From Marisediminitalea aggregata (GTDB lineage Bacteria; Pseudomonadota; Gammaproteobacteria; Enterobacterales; Alteromonadaceae): DNA of 64,000 bases. Location of the stretch: assembly GCF_900129565.1 (NCBI RefSeq), contig NZ_FQWD01000004.1, positions 496,001 to 560,000 on the forward strand, given 5' to 3'. The number at the start of each line of letters is the position of its first letter. Position 1 is the stretch's first letter. The position numbers and the translations under genes are program-made. Below are positions 51,791 through 61,135 of this stretch, piece after piece. The notes beneath the pieces were generated by a model. That model had not been told where the DNA came from. It made no database searches and saw only the letters and a program-made list of their open reading frames with translations.

Positions 51791-52799
51791 TACCGCCGAC
51801 GGCAGCAGAAAAATCTGGGCCTTCGAGTCAAAACTGGCCAATGGCATCATTCTGCTTTTTTTGATTTTGGCATCACTGGCCAGTATTGGTGTGGTTGTTA
51901 ATCACTATTATCAACTTGCTCAAGCCAGTAACATTCCCTGGTACGGAATTAAGCAGATTTATTGGCATATCCATCACGATGTCATTGTGCCTTTTGGTGC
52001 TGATCCTCAGCTCTATCTGGGCATTCCGGCTTTGCTTTGCATTCAGGCTTTGTTTCCGGCTATTCGTTCACAAAAGCCATTTAATATAGGTATTTTGGTG
52101 GATATGGTATGGGTATTCATTCATGGCTTCATGGTAACCGGCTTTGTACTCATCGCCATTGCGGCATTGAACCAGGTTCTTATGCCCTGGACCAGCAGTT
52201 TAAAAGTCGGCGTTTTCAGCAATGTGCCCGCCTGGCTTGAGATTGTACTTGGTTACCTCGCGGTTGAACTGGTGGGCTGGTTCAGCCACATGCTGCGTCA
52301 CAAGGTGCGAGTATTATGGGTATTTCACGAGGTACACCATTCGCAAAGTCAGATGAACCCATTTACGTTATTTCGCGTGCACCCCATGGACTATTTGTTC
52401 GCGGAATTTATTATTTTTCTGCCCGCGCTTTTATTTGAAGAAACACTAGGCATTGTACTCAGCTATCTGATTATTTCTCGTTTGCACGACGCATTAACCC
52501 ATAGCAACATAAGAACAAACCTTGGGCCGTTGCGGTATATTTTTGTGACCCCACAATCGCATCGTGTACATCACTCGTCAGAAATCGAGTATTTCGACAT
52601 GAATTATGGTGTCACCTTGTGTGTGTGGGACCGGTTGTTCGGCACGCATTCGCCGTCTGATTTTGTGTACCCAAAAACCGGTATCAACGACCCCGACTTC
52701 CCGGAAGAGAAAGGCCAAAAGTGGTATAAGCTCCCCTGGATAATCACGCGACAACTGTATTACCCCTTTGTAAAAGCAATGCGATTATACTGGCGCTAG
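51765..52799 (+). CDS. sterol desaturase/fatty acid hydroxylase family membrane protein
   Basis: About 344 residues from ATG 51765 (the frame is open to 51723, which would lie deeper in the glycosyltransferase gene). Five or so membrane helices and the histidine clusters of the di-iron superfamily: HMLRHKVRVLWVFHEVHHSQ, HDALTHSN, and SHRVHHSSE. Members hydroxylate or desaturate lipids with oxygen and an electron donor. It overlaps the glycosyltransferase gene, implying a shared task such as modifying a glycolipid or other envelope lipid. Confidence 0.88.
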   Translation: MQNAYPENNTADGSRKIWAFESKLANGIILLFLILASLASIGVVVNHYYQLAQASNIPWYGIKQIYWHIHHDVIVPFGADPQLYLGIPALLCIQALFPAIRSQKPFNIGILVDMVWVFIHGFMVTGFVLIAIAALNQVLMPWTSSLKVGVFSNVPAWLEIVLGYLAVELVGWFSHMLRHKVRVLWVFHEVHHSQSQMNPFTLFRVHPMDYLFAEFIIFLPALLFEETLGIVLSYLIISRLHDALTHSNIRTNLGPLRYIFVTPQSHRVHHSSEIEYFDMNYGVTLCVWDRLFGTHSPSDFVYPKTGINDPDFPEEKGQKWYKLPWIITRQLYYPFVKAMRLYWR

Positions 52800-52818
52800 A
52801 CCAACCGCCAGTCGTTTG

Positions 52819-54294
52819 TTAATTTGGCACAACCCTTACTAAAACGCGTTTATAACGAGTCAGTGCAGGAGTGCCTCTATCAGTTACCCGCAATATAAAA
52901 TGCAGCGTTTCCGGTTTCGTGACTTCAGGCGCAACAATAGCTACCCGCGCCATATTTTCTGCGCTTTGAATAGCAACAGGCGACGCTGATAACGTACCGG
53001 CTTCTGCATAGTTAAACCAATAATATTCGAGACTGTCTCCGTCGGGGTCCTTCGAGTCTCGGGCATCCAGTGAAAAATAACTGCCACTTTTGACTGTTAG
53101 TTGCTGCTCGTGACGCAGTGACGGCTGGGGAGGATGATTCGCATGTGCGTAATCAAACAAAGTCCAATCCATCCGAGCTGCAAAATCATTCTGAAAATCG
53201 TTGCGCCATCTCCACAATGTCTCCCGATAACCGGAAAAACGCTGGTCACTGATGGTTACCGTGCGACCAAATTCATTTCGCTTAAGCAGAAAGAATGTGT
53301 CTGTGGCATTTGTCCATATTGGGCGGGTTTCCTGCTCAATGGGAACACCGCCGGTAAAGCCATTCGGGTCAGTGGTGTTTACATCGGGTATGTAGAGCTC
53401 GTAGCGGCCGCCCCACCCTCCAACATCAGGTTGTTCTGGCACGTTTAGGCCATTACTAATTAAATTTAACCAAGCAGGTGTATCACCCTCCATGCCATAG
53501 GCAACATCAGGGTATTGTTGCCCCAGAGGTCCATGATTTTGCTGTATATTGTTCGCAATCCAGGTGTTGCTGATAGTTGTATTGTCTGTTCCATCGACAA
53601 CCATGTTTATACCAAGCCAGGTAGCGGCGCCATAACCGCCTGGACTAACGATATAAAACAAGTCAGGAAATGTTTTTCTTATCCATGCAGCAGAGTCATC
53701 CTGATCGGAAATGGTGTATACACGCAGTTTACTAATCAATTGGGCTAGCTGATCGGGAGATTTTTGCTTTTTTAGAATATAAAGCGCCTGAGCAAGTGTA
53801 TTAGGGCCTCCCCACACACTCACCCAAAGCGGCCTGGGATCATCTTTTTCAATTGCTTTAATCAGCAACCGGGCACCTTCTGACTCCTTATCTTCTCCGA
53901 CGCCCTTCATGCCATATACTGGCAACCCCGCCCGCACAATGCTGCGCAAGAAATCAGCTGTCGGAAAACCAGGTTCATGCAATAACAGATTACTATGTAC
54001 TTTGCCGTAAGCGTCTATAATTTGGAGAATGGTTTCAGGTGCAACCATCCCCTTCTGGTGTACCGATGTCGTCGCGACCAACCCTTCAACATCAAAATGA
54101 TTTGAATACAGTAAAAATCTTACCAGCGTCTGAGCATCATCAGGATCAGCCTCAATATCAGTAAGTACAAACACACGACTTTTTTCTTCGGCCTGCTGCT
54201 CTGCAAATGAGTATGAGCAAAAGAACATACTCACAAGCAATATCAACACTGGCTTAATTGCTGGAACACAATGTAATTTCATACGCCTTAACAA
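52819..54294 (-). CDS. exported DUF1593 nucleoside-hydrolase-like protein
   Basis: 491 residues with a signal peptide (about 10-31, SFA-E; an ATG at 54282 gives a start closer to it). The N-terminal domain (about 37-320) is DUF1593/nucleoside-hydrolase-like: VFVLTDIEADPDDAQTLVRFL (Asp cluster), GLVATTSVHQKG, PLWVSVWGGPNTLAQAL, YTISDQDDSAAW, and GMEGDTPAWLNL. The C-terminal beta domain (about 390-491) is Ig/cellulose-binding-like (GSYFSLDARDSKDPDGD). Related proteins bind cellulose in Saccharophagus; the active-site DIEADPDD suggests a calcium-dependent glycosidic hydrolase. Convergent with the desaturase gene, 19 bases apart. Confidence 0.88.
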   Translation of the reverse strand: MLRRMKLHCVPAIKPVLILLVSMFFCSYSFAEQQAEEKSRVFVLTDIEADPDDAQTLVRFLLYSNHFDVEGLVATTSVHQKGMVAPETILQIIDAYGKVHSNLLLHEPGFPTADFLRSIVRAGLPVYGMKGVGEDKESEGARLLIKAIEKDDPRPLWVSVWGGPNTLAQALYILKKQKSPDQLAQLISKLRVYTISDQDDSAAWIRKTFPDLFYIVSPGGYGAATWLGINMVVDGTDNTTISNTWIANNIQQNHGPLGQQYPDVAYGMEGDTPAWLNLISNGLNVPEQPDVGGWGGRYELYIPDVNTTDPNGFTGGVPIEQETRPIWTNATDTFFLLKRNEFGRTVTISDQRFSGYRETLWRWRNDFQNDFAARMDWTLFDYAHANHPPQPSLRHEQQLTVKSGSYFSLDARDSKDPDGDSLEYYWFNYAEAGTLSASPVAIQSAENMARVAIVAPEVTKPETLHFILRVTDRGTPALTRYKRVLVRVVPN

Positions 54295-54363
54295 CCATTC
54301 TTACAATCTAACTGTCTAGGTTGCGTATTTACCAATAGCTTTGCCTTTATTGATTTTTATTAA

Positions 54364-55575
54364 TCAATTACTTAATTTTGCCACGTATACTTTTTCTGGT
54401 TTCTGCCAGCCGTTTAGTATCCTTCCCACCCAGGAATGCTTCACCAGAGATTCGTATAGTATAAGTCCGATACCCAGTGTACTTGCACACACTATGACCC
54501 ACTTAATAACCCAGTGAAACGACAATTCAGCAACCGCTATTTGCAGGGCAACCACCAACGGCAAATGAATTAAATAAAGCCAGTAAGACGCATTAGACAA
54601 ATAGCTTATCCAGGCTTTAGGGCTGCTAAATAACTTTTTACACAGCCCTAGCGCGAGGGGAATTAAGGTCCACATTGTTATGCCATAGGCGAGGCAAAAT
54701 AAGGCTTTAACCCACAAGTAACACTCGTATCCTGGCTGTGATTCATAGGGCGTAAGTGCAATCAATACGGAAATACTGATCAACGCAAATACGCCATTGA
54801 AGAGCGAAAGGCGGCTGTATACCTGAAACCGTTCGAGGTTATGCAGAAAGGCCCAGCCAATCAGGAAACACCCGAAATATAAACAAAACACTGGCCACAG
54901 AGGCACAAGGGATTTGTCTGGCGTGTCGATGCCCCAATGGTTCATCCACCACAAGCAACAAGCTGTGGGAACAGCCAGAAGTAACGGCGCACTTTTCGCG
55001 CCAGCCAGAAAACGCACCAGTTTATTTCCCAGTACCAACATAGCCTCGTGAAGCCCGGGACACCTGAGCACACAAGACCGCAACGCAATTGCGCTTAGAG
55101 TGAAAAGTATCAGGTAATACAAAAACCATAAGTGCGTGCCTACAAATAGCTCATTCGGCAGGTTGGCAAGGGTAGCAACCCCTTGTGAGAGGGACGCATA
55201 TATGTCCACATCCCCGCGCATGCTTTGCCCGCCCGCAATCCAGCCGCTAACCAGCAATGGGCGGAGCAAGAACCACCCAACAATAAACGGCACGCCTAAC
55301 CGCACAGCTCTGGATTGCAGGAAATCACGGGTGCGGGTTTTGTGCAGTACCATAGCGCTGAAAAAGCCGGCAATCAGAAAGAATAAGGCCATTCGAAAGG
55401 TGTGGCTGATGAGTGCAAATCCCCCCGCGATATAGCTGGTTGATACATCCATCACCGCCCAGCCTATGAATACCGGCATAAACGACAAGCTGGCGTGAAA
55501 CACAATCCCCAGTAGCAGGGCAAACGCGCGGGTGGCATCCAAATAGTGTAGTCGGGTTGATGGACTCGTATTCAT
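54364..55575 (-). CDS. acyltransferase family 3 / OpgC-like membrane protein
   Basis: 403 residues with about ten membrane helices. RLHYLDATRAFALLLGIVFHASLSF carries the D-x-x-R and helix-1 His typical of acyltransferase-3 enzymes. GFFSAMVLHKTRTRDFLQSRAVRLGVPF is the conserved R-R/K loop. These enzymes transfer acetyl or succinyl groups to glycans, as OpgC does for periplasmic glucans. It lies 26 bases after the CIA30-like gene on the same strand and shares its promoter, probably driven by the adjacent ECF sigma factor. Confidence 0.87.
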   Translation of the reverse strand: MNTSPSTRLHYLDATRAFALLLGIVFHASLSFMPVFIGWAVMDVSTSYIAGGFALISHTFRMALFFLIAGFFSAMVLHKTRTRDFLQSRAVRLGVPFIVGWFLLRPLLVSGWIAGGQSMRGDVDIYASLSQGVATLANLPNELFVGTHLWFLYYLILFTLSAIALRSCVLRCPGLHEAMLVLGNKLVRFLAGAKSAPLLLAVPTACCLWWMNHWGIDTPDKSLVPLWPVFCLYFGCFLIGWAFLHNLERFQVYSRLSLFNGVFALISISVLIALTPYESQPGYECYLWVKALFCLAYGITMWTLIPLALGLCKKLFSSPKAWISYLSNASYWLYLIHLPLVVALQIAVAELSFHWVIKWVIVCASTLGIGLILYESLVKHSWVGRILNGWQKPEKVYVAKLSN

Positions 55576-55601
55576 GGCTGGCTCCTTCAGGATATCTACT
55601 C

Positions 55602-56195
55602 TTAATAAAAACTCACCGCGTCAATTTCGTAGTCAAATGCGGCGGGCTGAAGGCTGTATGCCACTATACTCAGGCTGGTTAAGTTGGTGGTATTCAGTGG
55701 TGTTTGTGCTGACCACGCGCGTTTCATTTCCTTGAACGGGATCTTAACTTCATGGAATTTTCCGTCTGTTTTCACCACAACCGGTGACGCGTGAAAATCA
55801 AAATTGGTGATATCCAGACTGTTGGCAGACAGATTGATATTTCCCTGGCTAATACGCACGCGTAATTTAATGCCTTCAAACTCACTAACATCCTTTGCCT
55901 GCCCTAATGCGGCCAGTGGCAATACCGTGCTCGACCAACCGGGCTGCCCCCGTGGCGGGGTAATAGTACCGGTAACCTGCAAAATACCGTTTTTCACTGA
56001 GTGCGTGTCTTGTGTTGCGCCGCCTGCCATAGAATCGTTCAAATACTGGCGCGGCTGGCCGAAGTGCGTATTTGCCGGGGCGGTAAAATCATCAATCATC
56101 GCAGTGGCATCGGCACTCAGCGAAAACACACTGCTGGATAACGCGACTAAGCCAGCCATCAACATCATTTTTTGATTATTGCTATTTGTTTTCAT
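55602..56195 (-). CDS. exported CIA30-like domain protein
   Basis: 197 residues with a signal peptide (about 8-31, ADA-T). The mature protein is a galactose-binding-like jelly roll of the CIA30 type: MIDDFTAPANTHFGQP, then WSSTVLPLAALGQAKDVSEFEGIKLRVRIS, HEVKIPFKEMKRAW, and FDYEIDAVSFY. Bacterial CIA30-like proteins are usually exported and uncharacterised. The same kind of domain forms the C-terminus of the amidohydrolase at 61136. Its promoter mirrors that of the divergent ECF sigma gene, so it is the most probable regulon member. Confidence 0.8.
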   Translation of the reverse strand: MKTNSNNQKMMLMAGLVALSSSVFSLSADATAMIDDFTAPANTHFGQPRQYLNDSMAGGATQDTHSVKNGILQVTGTITPPRGQPGWSSTVLPLAALGQAKDVSEFEGIKLRVRISQGNINLSANSLDITNFDFHASPVVVKTDGKFHEVKIPFKEMKRAWSAQTPLNTTNLTSLSIVAYSLQPAAFDYEIDAVSFY

Positions 56196-56257
56196 TTCTT
56201 TCTCTCCGGTTTAAGGTAGATCCCGCAACAAGCACCACGCTGTTGTGGGTAGGTACC

Positions 56258-56289
56258 TATAAGTGCCTGCAACACGAAATTAGGTGACA
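56258..56289 (-). promoter_or_regulatory. ECF-type promoter of the CIA30-like/acyltransferase genes
   Basis: On the minus strand: TGTCACCT (56289-56282), 16 bases, then CACTTATA (56265-56258). It leaves a leader of about 50 bases before ATG 56195. The same box-spacer-box layout is found on the plus strand in front of the sigma factor gene. TGTCAC is a -35 type known from several ECF groups. Confidence 0.72.
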
Positions 56290-56310
56290 GAAAATTTTTT
56301 TATTTTTTTC

Positions 56311-56342
56311 TGTCACCTTTTGTTGCTGAGTTGGCACCTATA
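56311..56342 (+). promoter_or_regulatory. ECF-type autoregulatory promoter of the fused sigma factor gene
   Basis: TGTCACCT (56311-56318), 16 bases, CACCTATA (56335-56342), ending 23 bases before ATG 56366. It is the mirror image of the promoter at 56289-56258. The two TGTCACCT boxes face away from each other and lie in the arms of an AT-rich inverted repeat (AGGTGACAGAAAA ... TTTTCTGTCACCT, 56282-56318). Confidence 0.72.
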
Positions 56343-56365
56343 AAAAAACAGCCAGAGTGTTAAAT

Positions 56366-57988
56366 ATGTTTTCACAGCGAACGTCATTCGATAACGAACA
56401 GGATGCCTACCTGGTAATGCTTGCATTGGGCGGCAACAGAGAAGCGTTTTGCCAGATTGTAAAGCGGTATCAGACCCTGCTTTGCACGATTGCCTATTCT
56501 GCGCTGGGTGATATTAAACACAGTGAAGACGTCGCTCAGGAAACGTTTGTAGAGGCCTGGAAAAAGCTCGATACTCTGCACAATCCGGAAAAGCTCAAAT
56601 CCTGGTTATGCGGTATTGTGCGATTCAAAATAAGTCGCTTCAGACGTCAGCAACCTACCAAAGAGCAGACTGTCGACGACCCTGAGCTGCTCGCAGGCCA
56701 CCCGGCAGAAAACGAAGAGCCTGAAGCACAGGCTATGTCCCGCCAACAGCACGCCCTTATGTGGCAGGTGTTAAATAGCATGGATGAAACTTATCGCGAG
56801 CCATTGATTCTTTTCTACCGTGAACAACAATCGGTAGAACGCGTCGCGGTTGAACTGGAACTGACCACCGATACCGTTAAACAGCGTCTGTCACGGGGCA
56901 GAAACCTGCTGAAACAAGCCATGAGCCATGTGGTTGAGGAAGGGTTGAAGCACAGTAAGCCGGGGGCCGCGTTTACCGTATCAGTCATGACCCTCATCAG
57001 CGGTATTTCGCCTCCTGCGAAAGCGGCAGCAATTGGTACCGGGACAGCCAAACTTGGCAGTGCTTTCAAACTCGCGACACTGCTTACGGTGTTAGCCGTC
57101 TTTTCAGGTTTTATTAGCTCTTTCTTTGGCTTGCGCGCCGGCCTGGATAAATCCCGTACCCAACAAGAGCGCCGGCTCACCATTAAATCTGTCGTATTGT
57201 TCTTTGTAGTCACCTTTGTGTATATAGCTGCTATGTTCGGTTTAAAAGCGATAGCCGTTAATAATCCGAGCCTGATCACACCTATTACCTATGGCGCACA
57301 ACTTCTGATACTGGTTATCGCCTGTAGTTTTGTTTGGCTTACTCAACGCATGCTCTATGCGATGCGCACCCTGCGTGCCCACGAACGCATTTTTAACCCC
57401 GAGGCATTCAGGCATAACGCCGACCAACCCGGCTCGAAGCGGCGGGAATACATCAGCAGGCTACAGCTGTTCGGCGTGCCACTGGTACATTTTCAGTTTG
57501 GCATGCCTGAACATACCGACACACCGGCCTACGGCTGGATTGCCGGAGGTAGCCAGGCGTATGGATTACTCTTTGCCTGGGGCGGCGTAGCGGTAGCTCC
57601 AATAAGTGTCGGCATTGTTGCAATGGGTGTAATTACGGTTGGCGCCGTGGGATTTGGTATCATTAGCACCGGCACCATTGCAATAGGGCTACTCGCCTTC
57701 GGCGCCTCGGCACTAGGCTACAAAGCCTATGCGTCCTTGTCCGCAACAGGGTGGGAAAGCGCCTTCAGCGGTGGATTTTCACTGGCCAAAGAGGCCGCGG
57801 TAGGGCCCGTTGCAGTTGCTCGCTATGTGAACGATGAGCAGGCCGTTGCCCTTACACATTTAACTGAATTTGGTTATGTCTATCAGTGGGTATTGGCCGC
57901 CATTTCGGTACTGGTTATTGTCCCTGCGGCCTGGCACGCCATGCAGGTCAGGCGGCGGATGAAGTCGCCTCATCCGCCGCAATCGTAG
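56366..57988 (+). CDS. ECF sigma factor fused to a C-terminal membrane domain
   Basis: About 540 residues from ATG 56366 (GTG 56357 also in frame). Region 2 (about 15-95: HSEDVAQETFVEAWKKLDTLHNPEKL, SWLCGIVRFKISRFRR) and region 4 (about 130-185: MDETYREPLILFYREQQSVERVAVELELTTDTVKQRLSRGRNLLKQ) are complete. Residues about 200-543 add some eight membrane segments, including a Gly-rich stretch of short hydrophobic repeats (about 415-460: VGIVAMGVITVGAVGFGIIS, STGTIAIGLLAFGASALG). The fusion ties the sigma factor to the membrane, so release may need proteolysis, or it may signal in place. Mirror promoters suggest it drives itself and the CIA30/acyltransferase genes. Confidence 0.88.
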   Translation: MFSQRTSFDNEQDAYLVMLALGGNREAFCQIVKRYQTLLCTIAYSALGDIKHSEDVAQETFVEAWKKLDTLHNPEKLKSWLCGIVRFKISRFRRQQPTKEQTVDDPELLAGHPAENEEPEAQAMSRQQHALMWQVLNSMDETYREPLILFYREQQSVERVAVELELTTDTVKQRLSRGRNLLKQAMSHVVEEGLKHSKPGAAFTVSVMTLISGISPPAKAAAIGTGTAKLGSAFKLATLLTVLAVFSGFISSFFGLRAGLDKSRTQQERRLTIKSVVLFFVVTFVYIAAMFGLKAIAVNNPSLITPITYGAQLLILVIACSFVWLTQRMLYAMRTLRAHERIFNPEAFRHNADQPGSKRREYISRLQLFGVPLVHFQFGMPEHTDTPAYGWIAGGSQAYGLLFAWGGVAVAPISVGIVAMGVITVGAVGFGIISTGTIAIGLLAFGASALGYKAYASLSATGWESAFSGGFSLAKEAAVGPVAVARYVNDEQAVALTHLTEFGYVYQWVLAAISVLVIVPAAWHAMQVRRRMKSPHPPQS

Positions 57989-57998
57989 ACATGACACT

Positions 57999-59321
57999 TT
58001 ACTTTGGCGTTGTATTACTCAGTTTAATCGCCTCGTCGTTTATGACACGTACTTCGCGTTGTGGGAACGGGATTTCAATGTCGTGTTCTCGCAGCGTTTC
58101 AAACACAATGAGCAGTAAGTCGCCACCGACGCGGTTTTTACCGTCATCGACGCCTTCCATCCAGAACTCGACAAACATGTTCACACCAGAGTCTCCGAAA
58201 CTGTCAATTTCGCAGTCCGGGCGTTCTTCAAACGGAATATCATCGCCACTGATCACCTGAGGATGTTCAGACACGGCTTCTTTCACAATTTCCACCATGG
58301 CACGGATGTCCGTTTTGTAAGCCACGGAGAAATCGATGCGATAGCGCTGCTTCGGGTCTTTGTGCGTCCAGTTGATTAGCAGTGAATTAATGAACTTCTC
58401 GTTGGGCACCAGGATGTCTTTGCCATCATAGGTTTCCAGCACGGCATAACGCATTTTAAATTCGCGCACGAAGCCTTTGCTGCCATCATCCAGCTCAACA
58501 AAGTCTCCCACGGTCAGCGAACGGTCGAGTAAAATAATGATGCCTGAAATAAAGTTTGAGGCGATTGTTTGCAAACCAAGACCAAGGCCGACACCCAGCG
58601 CACCACCGAATACCGCCAACGCCGTCAGATTGATACCCATGATGTTCAGCAACAAAAGGAAAATCACGCAGAACATGGCCACTTCGAAGAGTTTGGCAAA
58701 CACTTCTTTGGTCGATACATCAAACTCTTTGTGGTTGCGAATAATGTCTTTACCAATGGAGTTGGACGCCCTGCCCAGCCAAAACAGCAGTACGCCGAAA
58801 ACCAACACGCGTGCGATGCCATAGGCAGAAATGTCGACGTTACCTACATTGAAGGAAATCGACTCCAGTGCATGGATAACGTTTGGCAACACGTTTATCA
58901 AATGTAGAAAGACAATCGGCAGCCCGACCCAGCGCAAAAAATTAGCGATACCGGTACTGCTAACAAACGCACGAATAAAGGAATTGAGGAAGATCATCAC
59001 CGCGATAACGACAGCGATTTCCAACAGCCAGGCATCAAGCTGATACTGCTTACCCAACACGGATGTGAGCTTTAACAGGGTAATGGTGAATATCGGGAAG
59101 AATGTCCCACCTGCGCGATACCCCAGAACCTGCAGCGAGTGCGCGCCTTCCTTCGGCTTTTCCCGCGTGAGGGTAAATTGTTTTCTGACTTTGGCTGAAA
59201 TTAACCAGGCAAACAAATAGATTAGCAGGATTGCTCCGGCCTGATAAATAAACGTCGGGCTTACAACCGCGTCCTGAAACAACTGAAACTGTTGTTTAAT
59301 TTCCGCAACCAGCGTGTCCAT
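57999..59321 (-). CDS. MscS-family mechanosensitive channel
   Basis: 440 residues. Four or five N-terminal helices precede the MscS pore helix and beta domain: GGALGVGLGLGLQTIASNFISGIIILLDRSLTVGDFVEL is split here as the Gly/Ala-rich TM3 (GVGLGLGLQTIASNFISG) and the beta start (RSLTVGDFVELDD). VREFKMRYAVLETYDGKDILVPNEKFINSLLINWTHKD and a C-terminal alpha/beta part (DIEIPFPQREVRV) follow. It releases solutes under hypo-osmotic shock. Convergent with the sigma factor gene, 10 bases apart. Confidence 0.93.
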   Translation of the reverse strand: MDTLVAEIKQQFQLFQDAVVSPTFIYQAGAILLIYLFAWLISAKVRKQFTLTREKPKEGAHSLQVLGYRAGGTFFPIFTITLLKLTSVLGKQYQLDAWLLEIAVVIAVMIFLNSFIRAFVSSTGIANFLRWVGLPIVFLHLINVLPNVIHALESISFNVGNVDISAYGIARVLVFGVLLFWLGRASNSIGKDIIRNHKEFDVSTKEVFAKLFEVAMFCVIFLLLLNIMGINLTALAVFGGALGVGLGLGLQTIASNFISGIIILLDRSLTVGDFVELDDGSKGFVREFKMRYAVLETYDGKDILVPNEKFINSLLINWTHKDPKQRYRIDFSVAYKTDIRAMVEIVKEAVSEHPQVISGDDIPFEERPDCEIDSFGDSGVNMFVEFWMEGVDDGKNRVGGDLLLIVFETLREHDIEIPFPQREVRVINDEAIKLSNTTPK

Positions 59322-59424
59322 GACGGCACCAATGTAAAAGGTAGATTGCGCATGTTGTAACGCTAAATAGCGGCGGGGTAAAGCATTTACTGTTGTTTAA
59401 TTCCGCTGGTTTTCCAAAAGCCGC

Positions 59425-60036
59425 TTACAGCCAGCCCTTTTGTCTGGCAATACGTGCGGCTTCAATGCGGTTTGAGGCATTCAACTTACTGGACGCGCTG
59501 GAGAGATAATTTCGAACGGTCCCCGGAGAAAGGTGCATTTCACTGGCAATTTGCTCGGTTTGTTTACCGTCTGCGGCTAACTTCAACGCCTTGCGTTCTT
59601 TGTCGCTTAGCGGGTCGGCTTCTTCCCAGGCATCCACTATCAGTTCCGGTGCGATAATTTTTCGCCCTTGCATCACCCGCCGAATGGCATTGGCTAAATC
59701 ATCGCTGGGCGCGTCTTTTAACAGGTACCCTTTAACGCCGTAATCCATGGCCCGACGCAAATACCCTGAGCGGGCAAAGGTCGTCAGGATAATGACCTTA
59801 CTGGTTAGTTGGCGCTGTTGAATACACTGGGCCAGTTCGAGCCCTGTCATTTCCGGCATTTCAATATCGGTTATCACGATATCGGGCGTCAGTGCTTCAG
59901 CCATCGCCAGGGCCTCCTTGCCATTACTAGCTTTACCTACCACCTGCATGTCGGGCTCTAAATCCAGCAGTGCAGACAGTGCCCCTAACAGCATGCCCTG
60001 GTCTTCTGCAATTAGTATGGTTGTCGCCGTCGTCAT
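59425..60036 (-). CDS. DesR-like LuxR-type response regulator
   Basis: 203 residues: receiver domain (ILIAEDQGMLLGALSALLD, phospho-Asp in IVITDIEMPEMTG, KVIILTTFARSGYLRRAMDYGVKGYLLKD) and LuxR-type DNA-binding domain (LSDKERKALKLAADGKQTEQIASEMHLSPGTVRNYLSS). Its ATG overlaps the sensor kinase stop by 4 bases (ATGA). Last gene of the ABC exporter operon, as in the DesK/DesR and YvfT/YvfU arrangements in which the pair controls the transporter. Confidence 0.93.
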   Translation of the reverse strand: MTTATTILIAEDQGMLLGALSALLDLEPDMQVVGKASNGKEALAMAEALTPDIVITDIEMPEMTGLELAQCIQQRQLTSKVIILTTFARSGYLRRAMDYGVKGYLLKDAPSDDLANAIRRVMQGRKIIAPELIVDAWEEADPLSDKERKALKLAADGKQTEQIASEMHLSPGTVRNYLSSASSKLNASNRIEAARIARQKGWL

Positions 60037-61133
60037 AATGGCACCTTCACAGTAATATTAAATCCATCTTTACAGTCGAAACAAATGTCACCGCTGAGCT
60101 GTGACACGCGCTCTCGCATCCCTTTTAAGCCGTTGCCCTCTGGCGCTTGTTTACTGTTTCCATTGTCTTTAATGGCCAACGTCAACTGGTTACCTTCCAC
60201 TTTAAGGGTAATCTGACAGCGGTTGGCATTGGCATATTTTACCAGATTGGTAACGGCTTCCCGCACAATAAACGCAAGTGCACTGTCTACATGGGCAGGC
60301 AGTGTGCGGTCCTGTACGGTATAGTGAAATGCCACGTCCACTGAATTAAGCAGGGTTTTGGCATTGGCCAATTCCGAAACCAGATCCTTTTGCCGGTACC
60401 CGGTAACCGCTTCCCTTACGTCAGACAGCGCACTGCGACTTATTTGCTCCAGCTCGGCGATTTCCTGCCGGGCTTTGTCAATGTCGTGATCAAACAGTTT
60501 TTGCGCCAGTTGTGCTTTCATAGTGAGCATTGAAAACGTGTGGCCAACCAGGTCGTGCAGGTCCCGGGCGATACGCTCCCGCTCAGCGGTGGTCGCCAGG
60601 CGCTTCACTTCTTCCTGGGTCAGCTTTAGCTCTGCATTCTTCTTAGCCATCTCGCGCTGGAAAACATTCACGCCACCTATCATGACAGAGAATATCAGCG
60701 CTGGTGCATAGAAATACGAAGGTAAATCCCGTAGCCAGGCCAGCAGCACGATGTACACCAACACGGCGCCTATGGTAGTAATGCTCTGCTTTGGCGGCCC
60801 TACATGGGAGGCAAAAGCACTAGCATACACAAAAAACACGCCAGCGCCCGGATTCACCAGGGTCATTAGCGAACCAATCACACAAATACCGGCAATGTAT
60901 TTCAGGGCTTGATGCCCGGTCACCCAATAAGCCCGAAAATAACAGGCAAGAAAAGCCATAACCCCAAATAGCGTAAGCCCTATATGCCAGGCTGGCGGGT
61001 CATAAAAGAAAAAGTGGACGAAGAACATCCCCAGATACACCAGCCACAGGTAGGGCATAACCCCTACCTCACTGTCAGCGGGCAATAACTTACGATGCAG
61101 AGCGGTTGCCACGCGGCTTAACGATTTAATCAT
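60033..61133 (-). CDS. DesK-like sensor histidine kinase
   Basis: 366 residues. Five to six membrane helices (about 25-165) form the sensor, followed by a coiled coil (KKNAELKLTQEEVKRLATTAE), HisKA_3 with the phosphoacceptor His in ARDLHDLVGHTF, and HATPase_c (FIVREAVTNLVKYANANRCQI, IKDNGNSKQ, GNGLKGMRERV). Kinases of this type sense membrane state or exporter substrates. Co-translated with the response regulator and two bases after the amidohydrolase stop. Confidence 0.92.
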   Translation of the reverse strand: MIKSLSRVATALHRKLLPADSEVGVMPYLWLVYLGMFFVHFFFYDPPAWHIGLTLFGVMAFLACYFRAYWVTGHQALKYIAGICVIGSLMTLVNPGAGVFFVYASAFASHVGPPKQSITTIGAVLVYIVLLAWLRDLPSYFYAPALIFSVMIGGVNVFQREMAKKNAELKLTQEEVKRLATTAERERIARDLHDLVGHTFSMLTMKAQLAQKLFDHDIDKARQEIAELEQISRSALSDVREAVTGYRQKDLVSELANAKTLLNSVDVAFHYTVQDRTLPAHVDSALAFIVREAVTNLVKYANANRCQITLKVEGNQLTLAIKDNGNSKQAPEGNGLKGMRERVSQLSGDICFDCKDGFNITVKVPL

Positions 61134-61135
61134 GG

